From Syntrophorhabdaceae bacterium (GTDB taxonomy: Bacteria > Desulfobacterota > Deferrimicrobia > Deferrimicrobiales > Deferrimicrobiaceae): a DNA stretch of 50,998 bases. The notes beneath the pieces are model-generated. The model worked only from the letters and a program-made list of their open reading frames with translations. It searched no databases and was not told where the DNA came from. Below, in pieces: positions 28,081 through 37,399 of the stretch (within the stretch, counting starts at the first letter, position 1; each line of letters opens with the position of its first letter). Location of the stretch: the NCBI GenBank assembly GCA_009783195.1, contig WRHP01000007.1, positions 2,534 to 53,531 of the forward strand, written 5' to 3'. The position numbers were made by a program, and so were the translations under genes.

Positions 28081-29122
28081 GGCGTTTCTCTCTCTTTGTC
28101 CCGGCGGAATCGTCGCGTTTGTGGGGACAAGAGAGGGTCTCGAGGCTCGCGCCGTTCCGGCGCGGGGGTTCGAGATTGATTTCGTCCCTTCGGGGCAGGT
28201 TACGGGAAAAGGGTTGCTGGGGGTGTTGGGGCTTTTGCGGATAGTCTCCGGTATTTTTCGAGCTGTGGGCGTCTTGAGGCGCCGTCGTCCGGATCTGGTG
28301 TTTGGCGTTGGCGGATACGCCTCTGTGCCGGTTGCCGCCGCCGCGGTTCTCATGCGCGTGCCGCTGTTTCTTCAGGAGCAAAACAGCGTGCCGGGGCGTT
28401 CGAACCGGCTTCTTGCGCGGTTTGCGGTCCGGGTGTTTGCCGGGTTTGAAGGCGCTGTAAAACACCTGCCGCAGGGACGGACGGAGAGAATGGGAAATCC
28501 GCTGCGGGCGGAAATAGTTGCCGCGGCGCGCGCAGGAAGCACGGAGTGGCCGCCTGAGGATTCGTTCACTGTGCTGGCTATCGGCGGCTCGCGCGGCGCG
28601 CGCGCGATCAATTCCTGTGTGCTGGAGATGGCCCGCGCGGGGAAAAAGGAAGGGAAGGAGATCCGCTTTCTGCTGCAGACAGGGGAGAGCGGATACGCCG
28701 GAGTGGAAGAAATTGTTCGAAAGGAAAGTTTGATGGTCGAACCGTTTGCTTTCACAGATCGGATGGGGGAAATGTTCCCCCGGTGCCATGCCGTTTTGAT
28801 GCGGGCGGGAGCGCTTTCCATTTCGGAGGCGGCGCTGTTTGGGCGTCCATGTGTTCTTGTGCCGTTTCCGAGCGCGGCTGACGACCACCAGACCGGCAAC
28901 GCGCGGGAGTTTTGCGCGGCGGGAGCGGGGATATGGATGCCGGAGAGTGATGCGATTCCAGAAGCGGTACGGGCATCGTTGTGGTCGCTGGCCGGGGACC
29001 GGAATGCGCGGGAGAAGGCGCGGGAAGCATCGCTTTCTTTTGCCCGTCCCGACGCCGCTTTAGAGACGATCCGCGGGGCGCTTGCGCTTTTTCGGCCAGA
29101 CGGCCGTATGAAGGAGGCTTGA
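28004..29122 (+). CDS. murG: lipid II synthase MurG (UDP-GlcNAc transferase)
   Basis: 372 residues from ATG 28004 (MLLSLRMIVAGGGTGGHVFPG). It transfers GlcNAc to lipid I on the inner membrane face. The GGGTGGH loop is at 11-17, the second glycine loop reads LAIGGSRGARAIN, and the donor-site segment is RAGALSISEAALFGRPCVLVP. The start sits inside ftsW after AAAGGGGG; ATG 28022 is an alternative with no ribosome site. Most relatives abut or overlap ftsW only slightly, so the 77-base overlap is unusual. Confidence 0.95.
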   Translation: MLLSLRMIVAGGGTGGHVFPGIALAEAFLSLCPGGIVAFVGTREGLEARAVPARGFEIDFVPSGQVTGKGLLGVLGLLRIVSGIFRAVGVLRRRRPDLVFGVGGYASVPVAAAAVLMRVPLFLQEQNSVPGRSNRLLARFAVRVFAGFEGAVKHLPQGRTERMGNPLRAEIVAAARAGSTEWPPEDSFTVLAIGGSRGARAINSCVLEMARAGKKEGKEIRFLLQTGESGYAGVEEIVRKESLMVEPFAFTDRMGEMFPRCHAVLMRAGALSISEAALFGRPCVLVPFPSAADDHQTGNAREFCAAGAGIWMPESDAIPEAVRASLWSLAGDRNAREKAREASLSFARPDAALETIRGALALFRPDGRMKEA

Positions 29123-29128
29123 GAGAGG

Positions 29129-30496
29129 ATGTACAGGAAAGGGCTCCCCATCCATTTTGTCGGCATCGGCGGCATCGGAATGAGCGGCATCGCGGAACTT
29201 CTGTTGAACCTTGGGTATCGCGTGTCGGGATCGGACATGCGGTACTCCGAGATTACGGAGCGCCTGTCGTCGCTTGGCGCTTCCGTCATGCTTGGGCACG
29301 CGGCGGAGAATGTTCCTTCCGATGGCCACGTTGTGGTGATTTCATCCGCTGTTCGCGCTGACAACCCGGAAGTTCTGGAGGCGCAGCGGCGCAAGATCCC
29401 GGTAATTCCGCGCGCGGAGATGCTGGCGGAACTGATGCGGATGAAATACGGGATAGCCATCGCGGGAACGCATGGAAAAACCACGACGACATCTATGGTG
29501 GCTACCGTGCTGGCGACCGCCGGGTGGGACCCGACCGCCGTGGTTGGAGGCAAACTGAACAGCCTGGGCTCCAACGCGAAACTTGGGCAGGGAGAATTTC
29601 TTGTCGCGGAGGCGGACGAGAGCGACGGCAGTTTCCTTAAGCTTTCTCCTACGGTGGCGGTGGTGACGAACATTGATCTTGAGCACCTCGACTTCTATTC
29701 GGGGATCGGGCAGATAAAGGAAACGTTTTTAAACTTCATCAACAAGATTCCCTTTTACGGATTTGCCGTGCTTTGCGTCGATCATCCGGACGTCCAGGAA
29801 CTGCTGCCTTCCGTGACTAAGACGGTTGTGACGTATGGCTTTTCAAGGCATGCGGACTACCGCGCGGAAAACCTTGTCTGCGAGGAAATGACAAACCGGT
29901 TCAGCGTTGTCTGCCGTGGAGAACCGCTTGGAGAGATGACGCTGCGCGCGCCAGGGCGGCATAACGTAAGCAACGCGCTGGCGGCCGTGGCGGTGGCCGT
30001 AGAGCTTGGAGTTCCTCCCGAGAAGGTTTGCCAGGGACTTCTGGATTATGCCGGCGTGGCGCGGCGGTTCCAGTGGAAAGGGGAAAAAGAGGGCGTCACG
30101 GTGATAGACGATTACGCCCATCACCCGGCGGAGATCAAGGCTACCCTTGCGGCGGCAAGGGAAGTCTGGCCGGATCGCCGGATCGTCGCGGGGTTTCAGC
30201 CGCATCGATACAGCCGCACGCGCGCGTTGTTCAAGGAGTTTCTTTCCGCGTTCAACGAAGCGGATGTTCTTATTCTGTTCGACGTATATCCCGCCGGGGA
30301 AGAGCCGATCAAGGACGCTACGGCTGATTGCCTTTGCGAGGCGATTCGGGAGCATGGGCACAAAGGGGCAAGTTATGCGGGTAAAGCGGCGGAAGCAGCG
30401 GATGCGGTTCGCTCCGTTCTTAAGCCGGGAGACATATTTCTGACAATGGGGGCCGGAGATGTCTGGAAACTTGGAGAAATTGTCGCATCAGCGTGA
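29129..30496 (+). CDS. murC: UDP-N-acetylmuramate L-alanine ligase MurC
   Basis: 455 residues. It adds the first amino acid to UDP-MurNAc. Signatures: [18 protein letters not shown] at the N-terminus, ATP loop GTHGKTTT with Lys117, [10 protein letters not shown] and [17 protein letters not shown] 29129 has GGAGG and AGAGAGG upstream. The gene is followed by murB, whose GTG start lies 22 bases after the murC stop; an earlier in-frame murB ATG inside murC is not favoured. Confidence 0.97.
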   Translation: MYRKGLPIHFVGIGGIGMSGIAELLLNLGYRVSGSDMRYSEITERLSSLGASVMLGHAAENVPSDGHVVVISSAVRADNPEVLEAQRRKIPVIPRAEMLAELMRMKYGIAIAGTHGKTTTTSMVATVLATAGWDPTAVVGGKLNSLGSNAKLGQGEFLVAEADESDGSFLKLSPTVAVVTNIDLEHLDFYSGIGQIKETFLNFINKIPFYGFAVLCVDHPDVQELLPSVTKTVVTYGFSRHADYRAENLVCEEMTNRFSVVCRGEPLGEMTLRAPGRHNVSNALAAVAVAVELGVPPEKVCQGLLDYAGVARRFQWKGEKEGVTVIDDYAHHPAEIKATLAAAREVWPDRRIVAGFQPHRYSRTRALFKEFLSAFNEADVLILFDVYPAGEEPIKDATADCLCEAIREHGHKGASYAGKAAEAADAVRSVLKPGDIFLTMGAGDVWKLGEIVASA

Positions 30497-30518
30497 CGGG
30501 AACGGCAGGAGGCGGCCA

Positions 30519-31406
30519 GTGCTGAGAAACGTGGATGTTACGTTACGCGCGAGGCTCAAGGACTACACCACTATCGGGATCGGCGGGACGGCGGAGCGGA
30601 TGGTGTTCCCGCATTCCATAGCCGAGGTCGGCGAGATCTTTTCCGCCGAACGGCGGGCCGGCGGGGCCGTGCGCGTGCTTGGGGCCGGGAGCAACCTTCT
30701 GGTATCGGACAACGGCGTGCGCGGGACGACTCTTTGCACGAAGAAGCACTTGTCCAAAGTGGCGTTTCTGGGAGGCTGCTCGGTAATCGCCGAGGCGGGA
30801 GTCATGCTTCCGCGGTTGGCCGTGCTGTGCGCCCTGTCGAACCTTTCGGGGATCGAGCCGATCTCCGGTATCCCCGGGACGGTGGGCGGAGCGCTTATGC
30901 TGAACGCGGGCGCGTACGGAAGACGAATCGGAGACCTGGTCGAATGGGTCGAGATCGTCGATGACGAGGGAGAACTTCACCGGGTGGAGGCGCAGGCTAT
31001 CTGGTTCGGCTACAGGGAAACAGCTTTTCCAGTCCGGGGCGTTGTGGTCCGGGCGGGCTTTCGCTTTGCCGAAGGAACTCGCGAGACCGTGTTTGAGCAT
31101 ATACGCCGCTGGAACGAGAAGCGGCGCGCGAATCAGCCATGGGATGAAAAATCTTTCGGCTGCGCTTTCAGGAACCCGCAAGAGAGCGAAAGCGCCGGAG
31201 CGCTCCTGGAGCGCGCGGGGATGAAAGGGGAGCGGGAAGGCGATGCGTGTTTTTCCGAAAAACACGCCAACTTTCTTCTGAACCGCGGAAAGGCCGCGGC
31301 GGCCGATGTTTACAAGCTGATGAACCGTGGAATTAAAGCGGTGGAGGATCGGTTCGGGGTTCTGCTGGCTCCGGAGGTAAGGATGTGGGGAGATTTCGAT
31401 GCCTGA
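30519..31406 (+). CDS. murB: UDP-N-acetylenolpyruvoylglucosamine reductase MurB
   Basis: 295 residues from GTG 30519, chosen because AGGAGG lies six bases upstream. The FAD enzyme reduces the product of MurA to UDP-MurNAc with NADPH. Motifs: YTTIGIGGTAER, VLGAGSNLLVSD and GIPGTVGGALMLNAGAYG. The catalytic proton donor, usually Ser in GSxFKNP, reads Cys215 in FGCAFRNP. I believe Cys occurs here in some MurB proteins, so the enzyme is probably active. The stop overlaps ddl by eight bases. The shorter form lacks the extra loop of E. coli MurB. Confidence 0.94.
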   Translation: MLRNVDVTLRARLKDYTTIGIGGTAERMVFPHSIAEVGEIFSAERRAGGAVRVLGAGSNLLVSDNGVRGTTLCTKKHLSKVAFLGGCSVIAEAGVMLPRLAVLCALSNLSGIEPISGIPGTVGGALMLNAGAYGRRIGDLVEWVEIVDDEGELHRVEAQAIWFGYRETAFPVRGVVVRAGFRFAEGTRETVFEHIRRWNEKRRANQPWDEKSFGCAFRNPQESESAGALLERAGMKGEREGDACFSEKHANFLLNRGKAAAADVYKLMNRGIKAVEDRFGVLLAPEVRMWGDFDA

Positions 31407-32328
31407 CGCTCAAAGATTTGCGGGCGCGCGCGTAGGGGTGTTTTTCGGCGGCGTCTCGGTGGAAAGGGAGGTTTCCCTTCGCACGGGCGCAGCCACGGCC
31501 GCGGCGCTTCGCCGCAAAGGCTACGACGTCCGCGAGATAGACATACGGAAGGATTGGCTTGATGTGGTGAAAGGCGCGGAGGTGGATGTGGCGTTTCTCG
31601 CGCTCCACGGACGCTTGGGCGAGGATGGTTGCATCCAGGCGGCTTGCGAGTTGGCGGGGCTTCCATATACCGGGTCTGGCGTTGTCTCCTCCGCTGTCGC
31701 GATGAGCAAGGCGTTCTCGAAGCGGCTGGTCGCGGCGGCGGGCGTGCCGTGTCTGCCCGATGAGGTGTACGAAAGTTCGCAGCTTCCCGACGCAAAACCT
31801 CCGTCGTTTGGGTTTCCGCTTGTTGTCAAGCCGGAACAGGGAGGCTCCGCGATCGGAGTCACAATCGTCCATGATCTCTTGATGTGGAAGGAAGCTGTGG
31901 AACTGGCCGCGCGGCACGACTCTCTTGTGCTTGCCGAGCGCTATGTCGCGGGACGGGAGGTCACGGTTTCAATCGTCAATAACAGGGTTTTTCCCGCAAT
32001 CGAGATAGTGCCAAAGTCGGGAGTCTATGACTACCACTCCAAATACACTCAGGGACAGACGGAATACCTGATCCCGGTGCCGATGGAGAGAGACGTTCTG
32101 GAGCGCGCTTCCGAATATACAAGACGTGTGGCGCGGACGCTGCGGCTTCGCGGCGCCGCTCGGGTCGATTACATGGTGGACCGCGCGGGGAACATTTTTT
32201 TCCTTGAGGTGAACACGATTCCGGGAATGACGGAGACGAGTCTGCTTCCAAAAGCCGCGAAGTTCGACGGCATGTCGTTTGAGGATCTGGTGGAAGAGAT
32301 TCTTCTCGACGCGGGGTTGTCGAAATAG
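31399..32328 (+). CDS. ddl: D-alanine-D-alanine ligase
   Basis: 309 residues, ATP-grasp fold. It makes D-Ala-D-Ala for MurF. Visible: VGVFFGGVSVEREVSLRTG, FLALHGRLGEDG, the ATP-binding VKPEQGGSAIGV, and the metal-binding end RVDYMVDRAGNIFFLEVNTIPGMT. The SYDYHSKYT-like segment appears as VYDYHSKYTQG, as in the DdlB/D-Ala class rather than D-lactate ligases. ATG 31399 overlaps the murB stop. ftsQ starts at the next base after its stop. Confidence 0.96.
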   Translation: MPDAQRFAGARVGVFFGGVSVEREVSLRTGAATAAALRRKGYDVREIDIRKDWLDVVKGAEVDVAFLALHGRLGEDGCIQAACELAGLPYTGSGVVSSAVAMSKAFSKRLVAAAGVPCLPDEVYESSQLPDAKPPSFGFPLVVKPEQGGSAIGVTIVHDLLMWKEAVELAARHDSLVLAERYVAGREVTVSIVNNRVFPAIEIVPKSGVYDYHSKYTQGQTEYLIPVPMERDVLERASEYTRRVARTLRLRGAARVDYMVDRAGNIFFLEVNTIPGMTETSLLPKAAKFDGMSFEDLVEEILLDAGLSK

Positions 32329-33174
32329 ATGATCGAGTACAAGGCATACCACAAGACGGCCTACGGGAAACGCGGCGGCGGAAGGCATGCCGTGTCGAAG
32401 AAAGGAAAGGCCAAAGAATCGGAAAAGATGACGCCGAAGGCGCGGCTCAAGACAGCGGCGTATATTTTCGCGGCGCTTTTTGTGCTGGTCTTTCTTGGCG
32501 TGGCGTCACGGTATGCGTATTTGCGCCTTGCCCGCTCCGCCATGTTCTCCATTCGGGCGATAGAGATGAACTCTTGTCCGAATGTAACGAAAGAGGATGT
32601 CTGGTCGATTGTGCGCGGAGATGGAAAGAACAGTGTTTTATCTGTCTCGGCGCGCAACTTGTCCAGCCGGCTTATGTCGCATCCGTGGATTCGCTCCGTG
32701 GCGGTGCGCAAGTCGTTCCCGGATCGTCTCGTGGTGCGTATCGAGGAACATCACCCTATCGCTATGGTCAATCTGGATACTCTCTGGTACGTGAACGGCA
32801 TGGGGGTGTTGTTCAAGCGGCTCAACGCATACGATCCGAAAGACCTGGCGATCGTCACCGGTTTTTCAGCGGACGATCTTCGGTCGAAGAATGCCGTGAC
32901 GATGCGCAATTTCCGGGGCGCGCTTGAGCTTTTACAGCTTGCGGAGGCCGGGCCGCTGCGCAAGAACCTGTCCGAGGTGCATTTCGATGCCCAGGAAGGG
33001 TACACGCTTGTAAGCAGGGATACCGGCGTACAGTTCAAGGTCGGCGGGATGGATTTCCAAAGGGCGATACAGCGGGTGGAAGAAGCGCTGCCGAGGGTGT
33101 CGGCTCTGGGCAAGTCAACGGGCGTTGTCGATTTGAAGACCGAGGGACGCATTTTCGTGCGGTCGGGGGAGTGA
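32329..33174 (+). CDS. ftsQ: cell division protein FtsQ
   Basis: 281 residues. A basic cytoplasmic N-terminus of about 40 residues, one membrane helix at about 43-62 (AAYIFAALFVLVFLGVASRY), then a POTRA domain (MFSIRAIEMNS to VRIEEHHP) and an FtsQ beta domain with DTLWYVNGMGVLF. It links the early and late division proteins through FtsL. The start ATG 32329 is directly after the ddl stop and ftsA begins directly after its own stop, so translation is probably coupled. Confidence 0.93.
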   Translation: MIEYKAYHKTAYGKRGGGRHAVSKKGKAKESEKMTPKARLKTAAYIFAALFVLVFLGVASRYAYLRLARSAMFSIRAIEMNSCPNVTKEDVWSIVRGDGKNSVLSVSARNLSSRLMSHPWIRSVAVRKSFPDRLVVRIEEHHPIAMVNLDTLWYVNGMGVLFKRLNAYDPKDLAIVTGFSADDLRSKNAVTMRNFRGALELLQLAEAGPLRKNLSEVHFDAQEGYTLVSRDTGVQFKVGGMDFQRAIQRVEEALPRVSALGKSTGVVDLKTEGRIFVRSGE

Positions 33175-34404
33175 ATGGAAACGGGGCATGATCAGGTGAT
33201 CGCGGGTCTGGACATCGGGTCGAGTAATGTGACCACGGTCCTTGGGAGAAAGATACCGGAGGGGGTTGAGATCCTCGGTAAGGGCGAGTGCCCTACGGAA
33301 GGGATGCGCAAAGGCGCGGTCGTAAACGTTGACGCCACTGTCAAGTCTATCCGCAGTAGCGTCTCAGAGGCGGAGCGGGTTACCGGTCTCAAGGTGGAGT
33401 CCGTTTTTGTCGGGATCTCCGGCCCGCTTATAAAGTCGTTCAACAGCCATGCCGCCATCTCCGTGAAGAACGAAAAAGAGGTAACACAAGCCGATTTTAC
33501 GCGTGTCCTCGAGATTGCGAAGACGGTGGAATTACCCAATGACCGGGAAATATTGCACGTTCTGACTCAGGAATTCATCGTCGATGACATTGCGGGGATC
33601 AAGGACCCTCGCGGGATGACGGGGATACGCCTCGACGCGCGGGTGCATGTGGTGACAAATGACATTCATGGCGCTCGCAACCTGATACGGTGCGTGGAGA
33701 AAGCGGATCTCAACATAGAGTCGCTCGTGCTGTCTCCGCTGGCGTCGGCCGACGCTGTCCTTACAGCCGAAGAGCGGGAAGTTGGCGTGGCGCTGGTGGA
33801 TTTTGGCGGCGGCACTGTTGAGATGGTGATCTTCTACGACGGGGCTTTGCGGCATTCCTTTGTTCTTCCTCTTGGCGGCGGCAACATCACTTCGGACATC
33901 GCTATAGGCTTGAAACTTCCCAACGCTGACGCGGAGCTGCTCAAAATCTCCTCCGGGTGCGCGATGATCCAGAAGGTGCGGCGCGACGACCTGGTGGAGC
34001 TTCCCGGGGTCGGCGGCCGCCAGCCGAGGCCGCTGCGCCGCCAGCACTTAAGCGAAATCATCGAGCCAAGGGCGGAGGAAATCTTCGCCTTGCTGCAGAA
34101 AGAAATACTGAGGTCCGGATGCGATGAAAGCCTTGGTGCCGGCGTCGTGCTGACCGGCGGCTGCGCGCTTCTGGAGGGGCTTGCGGATCTTGGGGAGCGG
34201 GTATTCAGGATGCCGGTTCGGCGCGGAGGCCCTATCGGCATAAGCGGGTGTGTGGAGACTGTCAATAGCCCCGCTTGTTCCGCTGCCGTTGGCCTTGTGA
34301 TCTATGGTTCGCAATCATACGAAACCATTGTTGGTCCGGATGATGGGCAGCTTTCGGAGGGGATTTTTAACCGCGTAAAGAAATATCTTTCGGACTTTTT
34401 TTAG
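33175..34404 (+). CDS. ftsA: cell division protein FtsA
   Basis: 409 residues, actin-like ATPase that ties FtsZ filaments to the membrane. Phosphate-1 motif GLDIGSSNVTTVLG, the 1C subdomain with VEVSVFVGISGP-like VESVFVGISGP, phosphate-2 LVDFGGGTVEMVIF, adenosine motif VVLTGGCALLEGL. The C-terminal stretch GIFNRVKKYLSDFF is the amphipathic membrane-targeting helix. ATG 33175 follows the ftsQ stop with no gap. ftsZ comes 35 bases after the stop and has its own strong ribosome site. Confidence 0.96.
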   Translation: METGHDQVIAGLDIGSSNVTTVLGRKIPEGVEILGKGECPTEGMRKGAVVNVDATVKSIRSSVSEAERVTGLKVESVFVGISGPLIKSFNSHAAISVKNEKEVTQADFTRVLEIAKTVELPNDREILHVLTQEFIVDDIAGIKDPRGMTGIRLDARVHVVTNDIHGARNLIRCVEKADLNIESLVLSPLASADAVLTAEEREVGVALVDFGGGTVEMVIFYDGALRHSFVLPLGGGNITSDIAIGLKLPNADAELLKISSGCAMIQKVRRDDLVELPGVGGRQPRPLRRQHLSEIIEPRAEEIFALLQKEILRSGCDESLGAGVVLTGGCALLEGLADLGERVFRMPVRRGGPIGISGCVETVNSPACSAAVGLVIYGSQSYETIVGPDDGQLSEGIFNRVKKYLSDFF

Positions 34405-34439
34405 ATACGGAAATCTTAAGACGTTAAAGGGAGGAAGAG

Positions 34440-35648
34440 ATGGAAATGAAGGAGCGCGAAAACGGCAAAGCCAGATTGTTCACGGTTATTGAGGAGAATC
34501 GTTCCAACGTGGTGATCAAGGTGATCGGCGCCGGCGGAGGCGGCGGCAACGCAATCAACACAATGATCGAGGAAGGGTTGCAGGGGGTGGAGTTCATCGC
34601 CGCCAACACGGACGCGCAGGCTCTCTCGCGTAACCTTGCGCCGTTAAAACTGCAACTGGGAACGAAGCTTACCAAAGGGCTGGGCACGGGCGGCAATCCG
34701 GAGATCGGGCGCGACGCGGCGATCGAGGATCGCGACATGCTCCGTGAGGCGCTTACGGGCGCGGATATGGTGTTTGTTACCGCGGGCCTGGGCGGCGGAA
34801 CCGGAACCGGCGCGGCTCCGATCGTGGCCGAGGTTGCCCGCGAGGTCGGGGCGCTGACGGTTGCTGTTGTGACCCGGCCATTTGTTTTTGAAGGGCAGAC
34901 CCGTAAGCGGCAGGCGGACATTGGATTCAAGGAACTGCGGTCCATCGTTGACACGATCATCGTTGTGCCGAACGAGAAACTGCTCCTTATCGCCGGCAAG
35001 GAAATGAGATTCGTTGACGCGTTCAAAAAAGCGGACGAGGTTCTCTTTCAGGGAGTGCGCGGCATCTCGGAACTGGTTACAAAGCCCGGATATGTAAACA
35101 TCGACTTCGCCGACGTCAAGACTGTCATGGCGGGGATGGGGCTGGCGTTGATGGGCACAGGATCGGCTTCCGGACAGAATCGGGCTGTCGCGGCGGCGGA
35201 GAAGGCGATATCGAGCCCGCTTCTGGAAGATGTCTCGATAAAAGGCGCCCGCGGAGTGCTTATCAATATCACAGCCGGGTTGTCGCTGTCTTTGAACGAA
35301 GTAAACGAAGCGGCGAGCCTGATTCGCGAGGAAGCTTCCGACGAAGCAAATATCATCTTCGGCACGGCCGTCGATGAGTCCATGGAGGACGAACTGAAAG
35401 TTACCGTGGTTGCCACAGGGTTTGAGCCAAACGTCGCGGAAGGGCCCTGGAAGAGCCAGAGAAAAGGCATCAAGCTGGTCAGCCGCGCTGAAGATTTGCA
35501 TAAGCCCGCTTTTATGAGAAACGCCGCGGCACAGTCGGTTTTGCCCGATGAGCGCGCGGAAGACCTTCCGCTGATCGACAAGGAGACAGAAATCGAGTCG
35601 CTGGACGACTTCGAGATTCCGACCTTCCTGCGGCGGCGGGTGGAATAA
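34440..35648 (+). CDS. ftsZ: cell division protein FtsZ
   Basis: 402 residues, tubulin-like GTPase that forms the division ring. The GTP loop GGGTGTG is at 118-124 after VTAGL, the N-terminal [15 protein letters not shown] and the synergy-loop region with [11 protein letters not shown] are present. A variable linker leads to the conserved C-terminal peptide [10 protein letters not shown], the contact site for FtsA and other partners. ATG 34440 has GGGAGGAAGAG directly upstream. Last gene of the division cluster. Confidence 0.97.
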   Translation: MEMKERENGKARLFTVIEENRSNVVIKVIGAGGGGGNAINTMIEEGLQGVEFIAANTDAQALSRNLAPLKLQLGTKLTKGLGTGGNPEIGRDAAIEDRDMLREALTGADMVFVTAGLGGGTGTGAAPIVAEVAREVGALTVAVVTRPFVFEGQTRKRQADIGFKELRSIVDTIIVVPNEKLLLIAGKEMRFVDAFKKADEVLFQGVRGISELVTKPGYVNIDFADVKTVMAGMGLALMGTGSASGQNRAVAAAEKAISSPLLEDVSIKGARGVLINITAGLSLSLNEVNEAASLIREEASDEANIIFGTAVDESMEDELKVTVVATGFEPNVAEGPWKSQRKGIKLVSRAEDLHKPAFMRNAAAQSVLPDERAEDLPLIDKETEIESLDDFEIPTFLRRRVE

Positions 35649-35668
35649 CTTTCGGGAAGAAGCGCGTT

Positions 35669-37390
35669 TTGGGCAAGCCGCTTTTCCGGTCCGCGCGTCA
35701 AGGCGGGGAAACCGGTTCTGTCCGCAAGGAGTGGGGTGGGAAGAAAAGGGTCGCGCTGGTTTACCCCAACGCCTACCGCCTGGCCATGTCGAACCTTGGG
35801 TTTCTGCTGGTTCACGGCCAGGTCAACGAAAGACCGGACCGGCTGTGTGAGAGAGCCTTCCTCTCCCCCGTGGGAGGAAGGAAGCCCTCCACGGTTTCAG
35901 GCGGGCGGTGCGCATCCCCACTGATTGGCGCGACTCTGGGCAGGACGCTGGAAAGCGGGCGTTTCCTTTCGGAGTTCGATGTCGTCGCCATTTCCCTTTC
36001 CTTCGAAAACGATCTCCTTAATATTCCGGATATTCTGGCCGCGGGCGGTATCCTTCCGTTTCGCGAGGATCGGGCCGCTTCCGGCAAGCGGTATCCGCTG
36101 GTTGTCGCCGGAGGGTTTGCCGCCTCCCTGAATCCGGAGCCGTGCGGAGTGTTTGCGGACGCGGTGATTGTCGGCGACGGAGAACGGGCGGTTGAAGCTC
36201 TGCTTGATATGGAAGGCGGCGATTCCGCTGATGCCGGTTTCATGCGCGCCCTTTCGAGCATTCCCGGAGTCTATGTTCCGTCTGGTTACGTTCCCGTTTA
36301 CGAAAGGGATGATGGGGCGTCGGCGGGCGGGCGGCTTCTCTCCCTTGATCCCCTGCCTGGTTTTCCCGACCGCGTTGTTCGCGAGACGCTCGATCTTGCG
36401 GCGCTTGCGCCTCCTCCTCCGATCGTTTTGGCGGATGATACCGAGTTTGGAAGAATGTCGCTTGTGGAAACATCCCGCGGCTGTCCTAAAAAGTGCTGCT
36501 TTTGCGCCGCCTCACACGCGAACCCTGTTTTCAGGGAATTTCCCATAGAGCGTGTCCGCGTGGCCGCGGAAGCGGCGTGGCCGCACCGCCGGGCGGTGGG
36601 AATGATAGGAGCGGCGGTACTGGACTGGGGGCCATTTCGGGAATTTGCCCTGGAGGTGTTAGAGCGCGGCGGGAGCGTGTCTCCGGCATCTGTGCGCGCC
36701 GAGGCTGTTGACGAAGAGATAGCGGACATCCTTGCGCGGAGCGGACACCGGACCGTGGCGCTTGCGCCCGAATGCGGGGATAAGCGGCTTCGCGCGCGCG
36801 TAGGGAAACATATTTCGGATGACGCGTTTTTTGATGCGGCTTCGATACTTGCGCGCGCCGGGATTGTATCGTTCAAACTATACTTTTTAATTGGCTTGCC
36901 CGGAACGCAAAGGGAAGGTGAAACGGAAGCGATAGTCGGCTTTTTGAGCCGGTTTCGGGAGCATGTTTTAGGCGAGGCGCGTGTGGTTGGGCGGATGGGC
37001 ACTATAACCGCGGTGTTGTCTCCCTTTGTGCCGAAGCCGTTTACGCCGTTGCAGTGGGCCGGGATGGCAAAAGAAGAGGAGCTTATAGCCCGCGAGAAAA
37101 TAGTGGCCTCATTTGTTCGGACGGTTCCAAACCTGCGCTGTGCGGGGGAGCGGCCGCGTGACGCGGTTTTGCAGGGGTACCTCGGCCTGTCCGACAGGCG
37201 CGTAGCGGAAGGATTGCGGAAGGTGAAGGGAGGCCGCTTCCATGCGTTGCCGCCGGAGATTTCGGCAAGGATTTCAGCGATTGCGCATCGGGAGAAAAAT
37301 CCTGATGAGTTTTTCCCGTGGGATATGATTGAGGGAAGCCACAAAAAAGCGGATCTGCGCGCGCGATACGAGAAATACTTGCAGGGCTAA
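35669..37390 (+). CDS. radical SAM protein with B12-binding-like N-terminal region
   Basis: 573 residues. The N-terminal part (RVALVYPNAYRLAMSNLGF, then VVAISLSFENDLLNIPDIL and VVAGGFAASLNPEP) looks like a B12-binding-type fold. The radical SAM core has the cluster motif CPKKCCFC, cysteines 272, 276 and 279. It resembles the TIGR03960-type family found after ftsZ in related genomes as I recall. Substrate unknown; tRNA methylthiolation-like chemistry is not supported by any visible TRAM domain. The start is TTG 35669 with a weak ribosome site, so the N-terminus is uncertain. Confidence 0.85.
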   Translation: MGKPLFRSARQGGETGSVRKEWGGKKRVALVYPNAYRLAMSNLGFLLVHGQVNERPDRLCERAFLSPVGGRKPSTVSGGRCASPLIGATLGRTLESGRFLSEFDVVAISLSFENDLLNIPDILAAGGILPFREDRAASGKRYPLVVAGGFAASLNPEPCGVFADAVIVGDGERAVEALLDMEGGDSADAGFMRALSSIPGVYVPSGYVPVYERDDGASAGGRLLSLDPLPGFPDRVVRETLDLAALAPPPPIVLADDTEFGRMSLVETSRGCPKKCCFCAASHANPVFREFPIERVRVAAEAAWPHRRAVGMIGAAVLDWGPFREFALEVLERGGSVSPASVRAEAVDEEIADILARSGHRTVALAPECGDKRLRARVGKHISDDAFFDAASILARAGIVSFKLYFLIGLPGTQREGETEAIVGFLSRFREHVLGEARVVGRMGTITAVLSPFVPKPFTPLQWAGMAKEEELIAREKIVASFVRTVPNLRCAGERPRDAVLQGYLGLSDRRVAEGLRKVKGGRFHALPPEISARISAIAHREKNPDEFFPWDMIEGSHKKADLRARYEKYLQG

Positions 37391-37399
37391 GGAGGCGAA

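Noticed and set aside
28372-29673. 433-residue reverse-strand frame opposite murG and murC
   Set aside because: Antisense to conserved enzymes; no recognisable domain.
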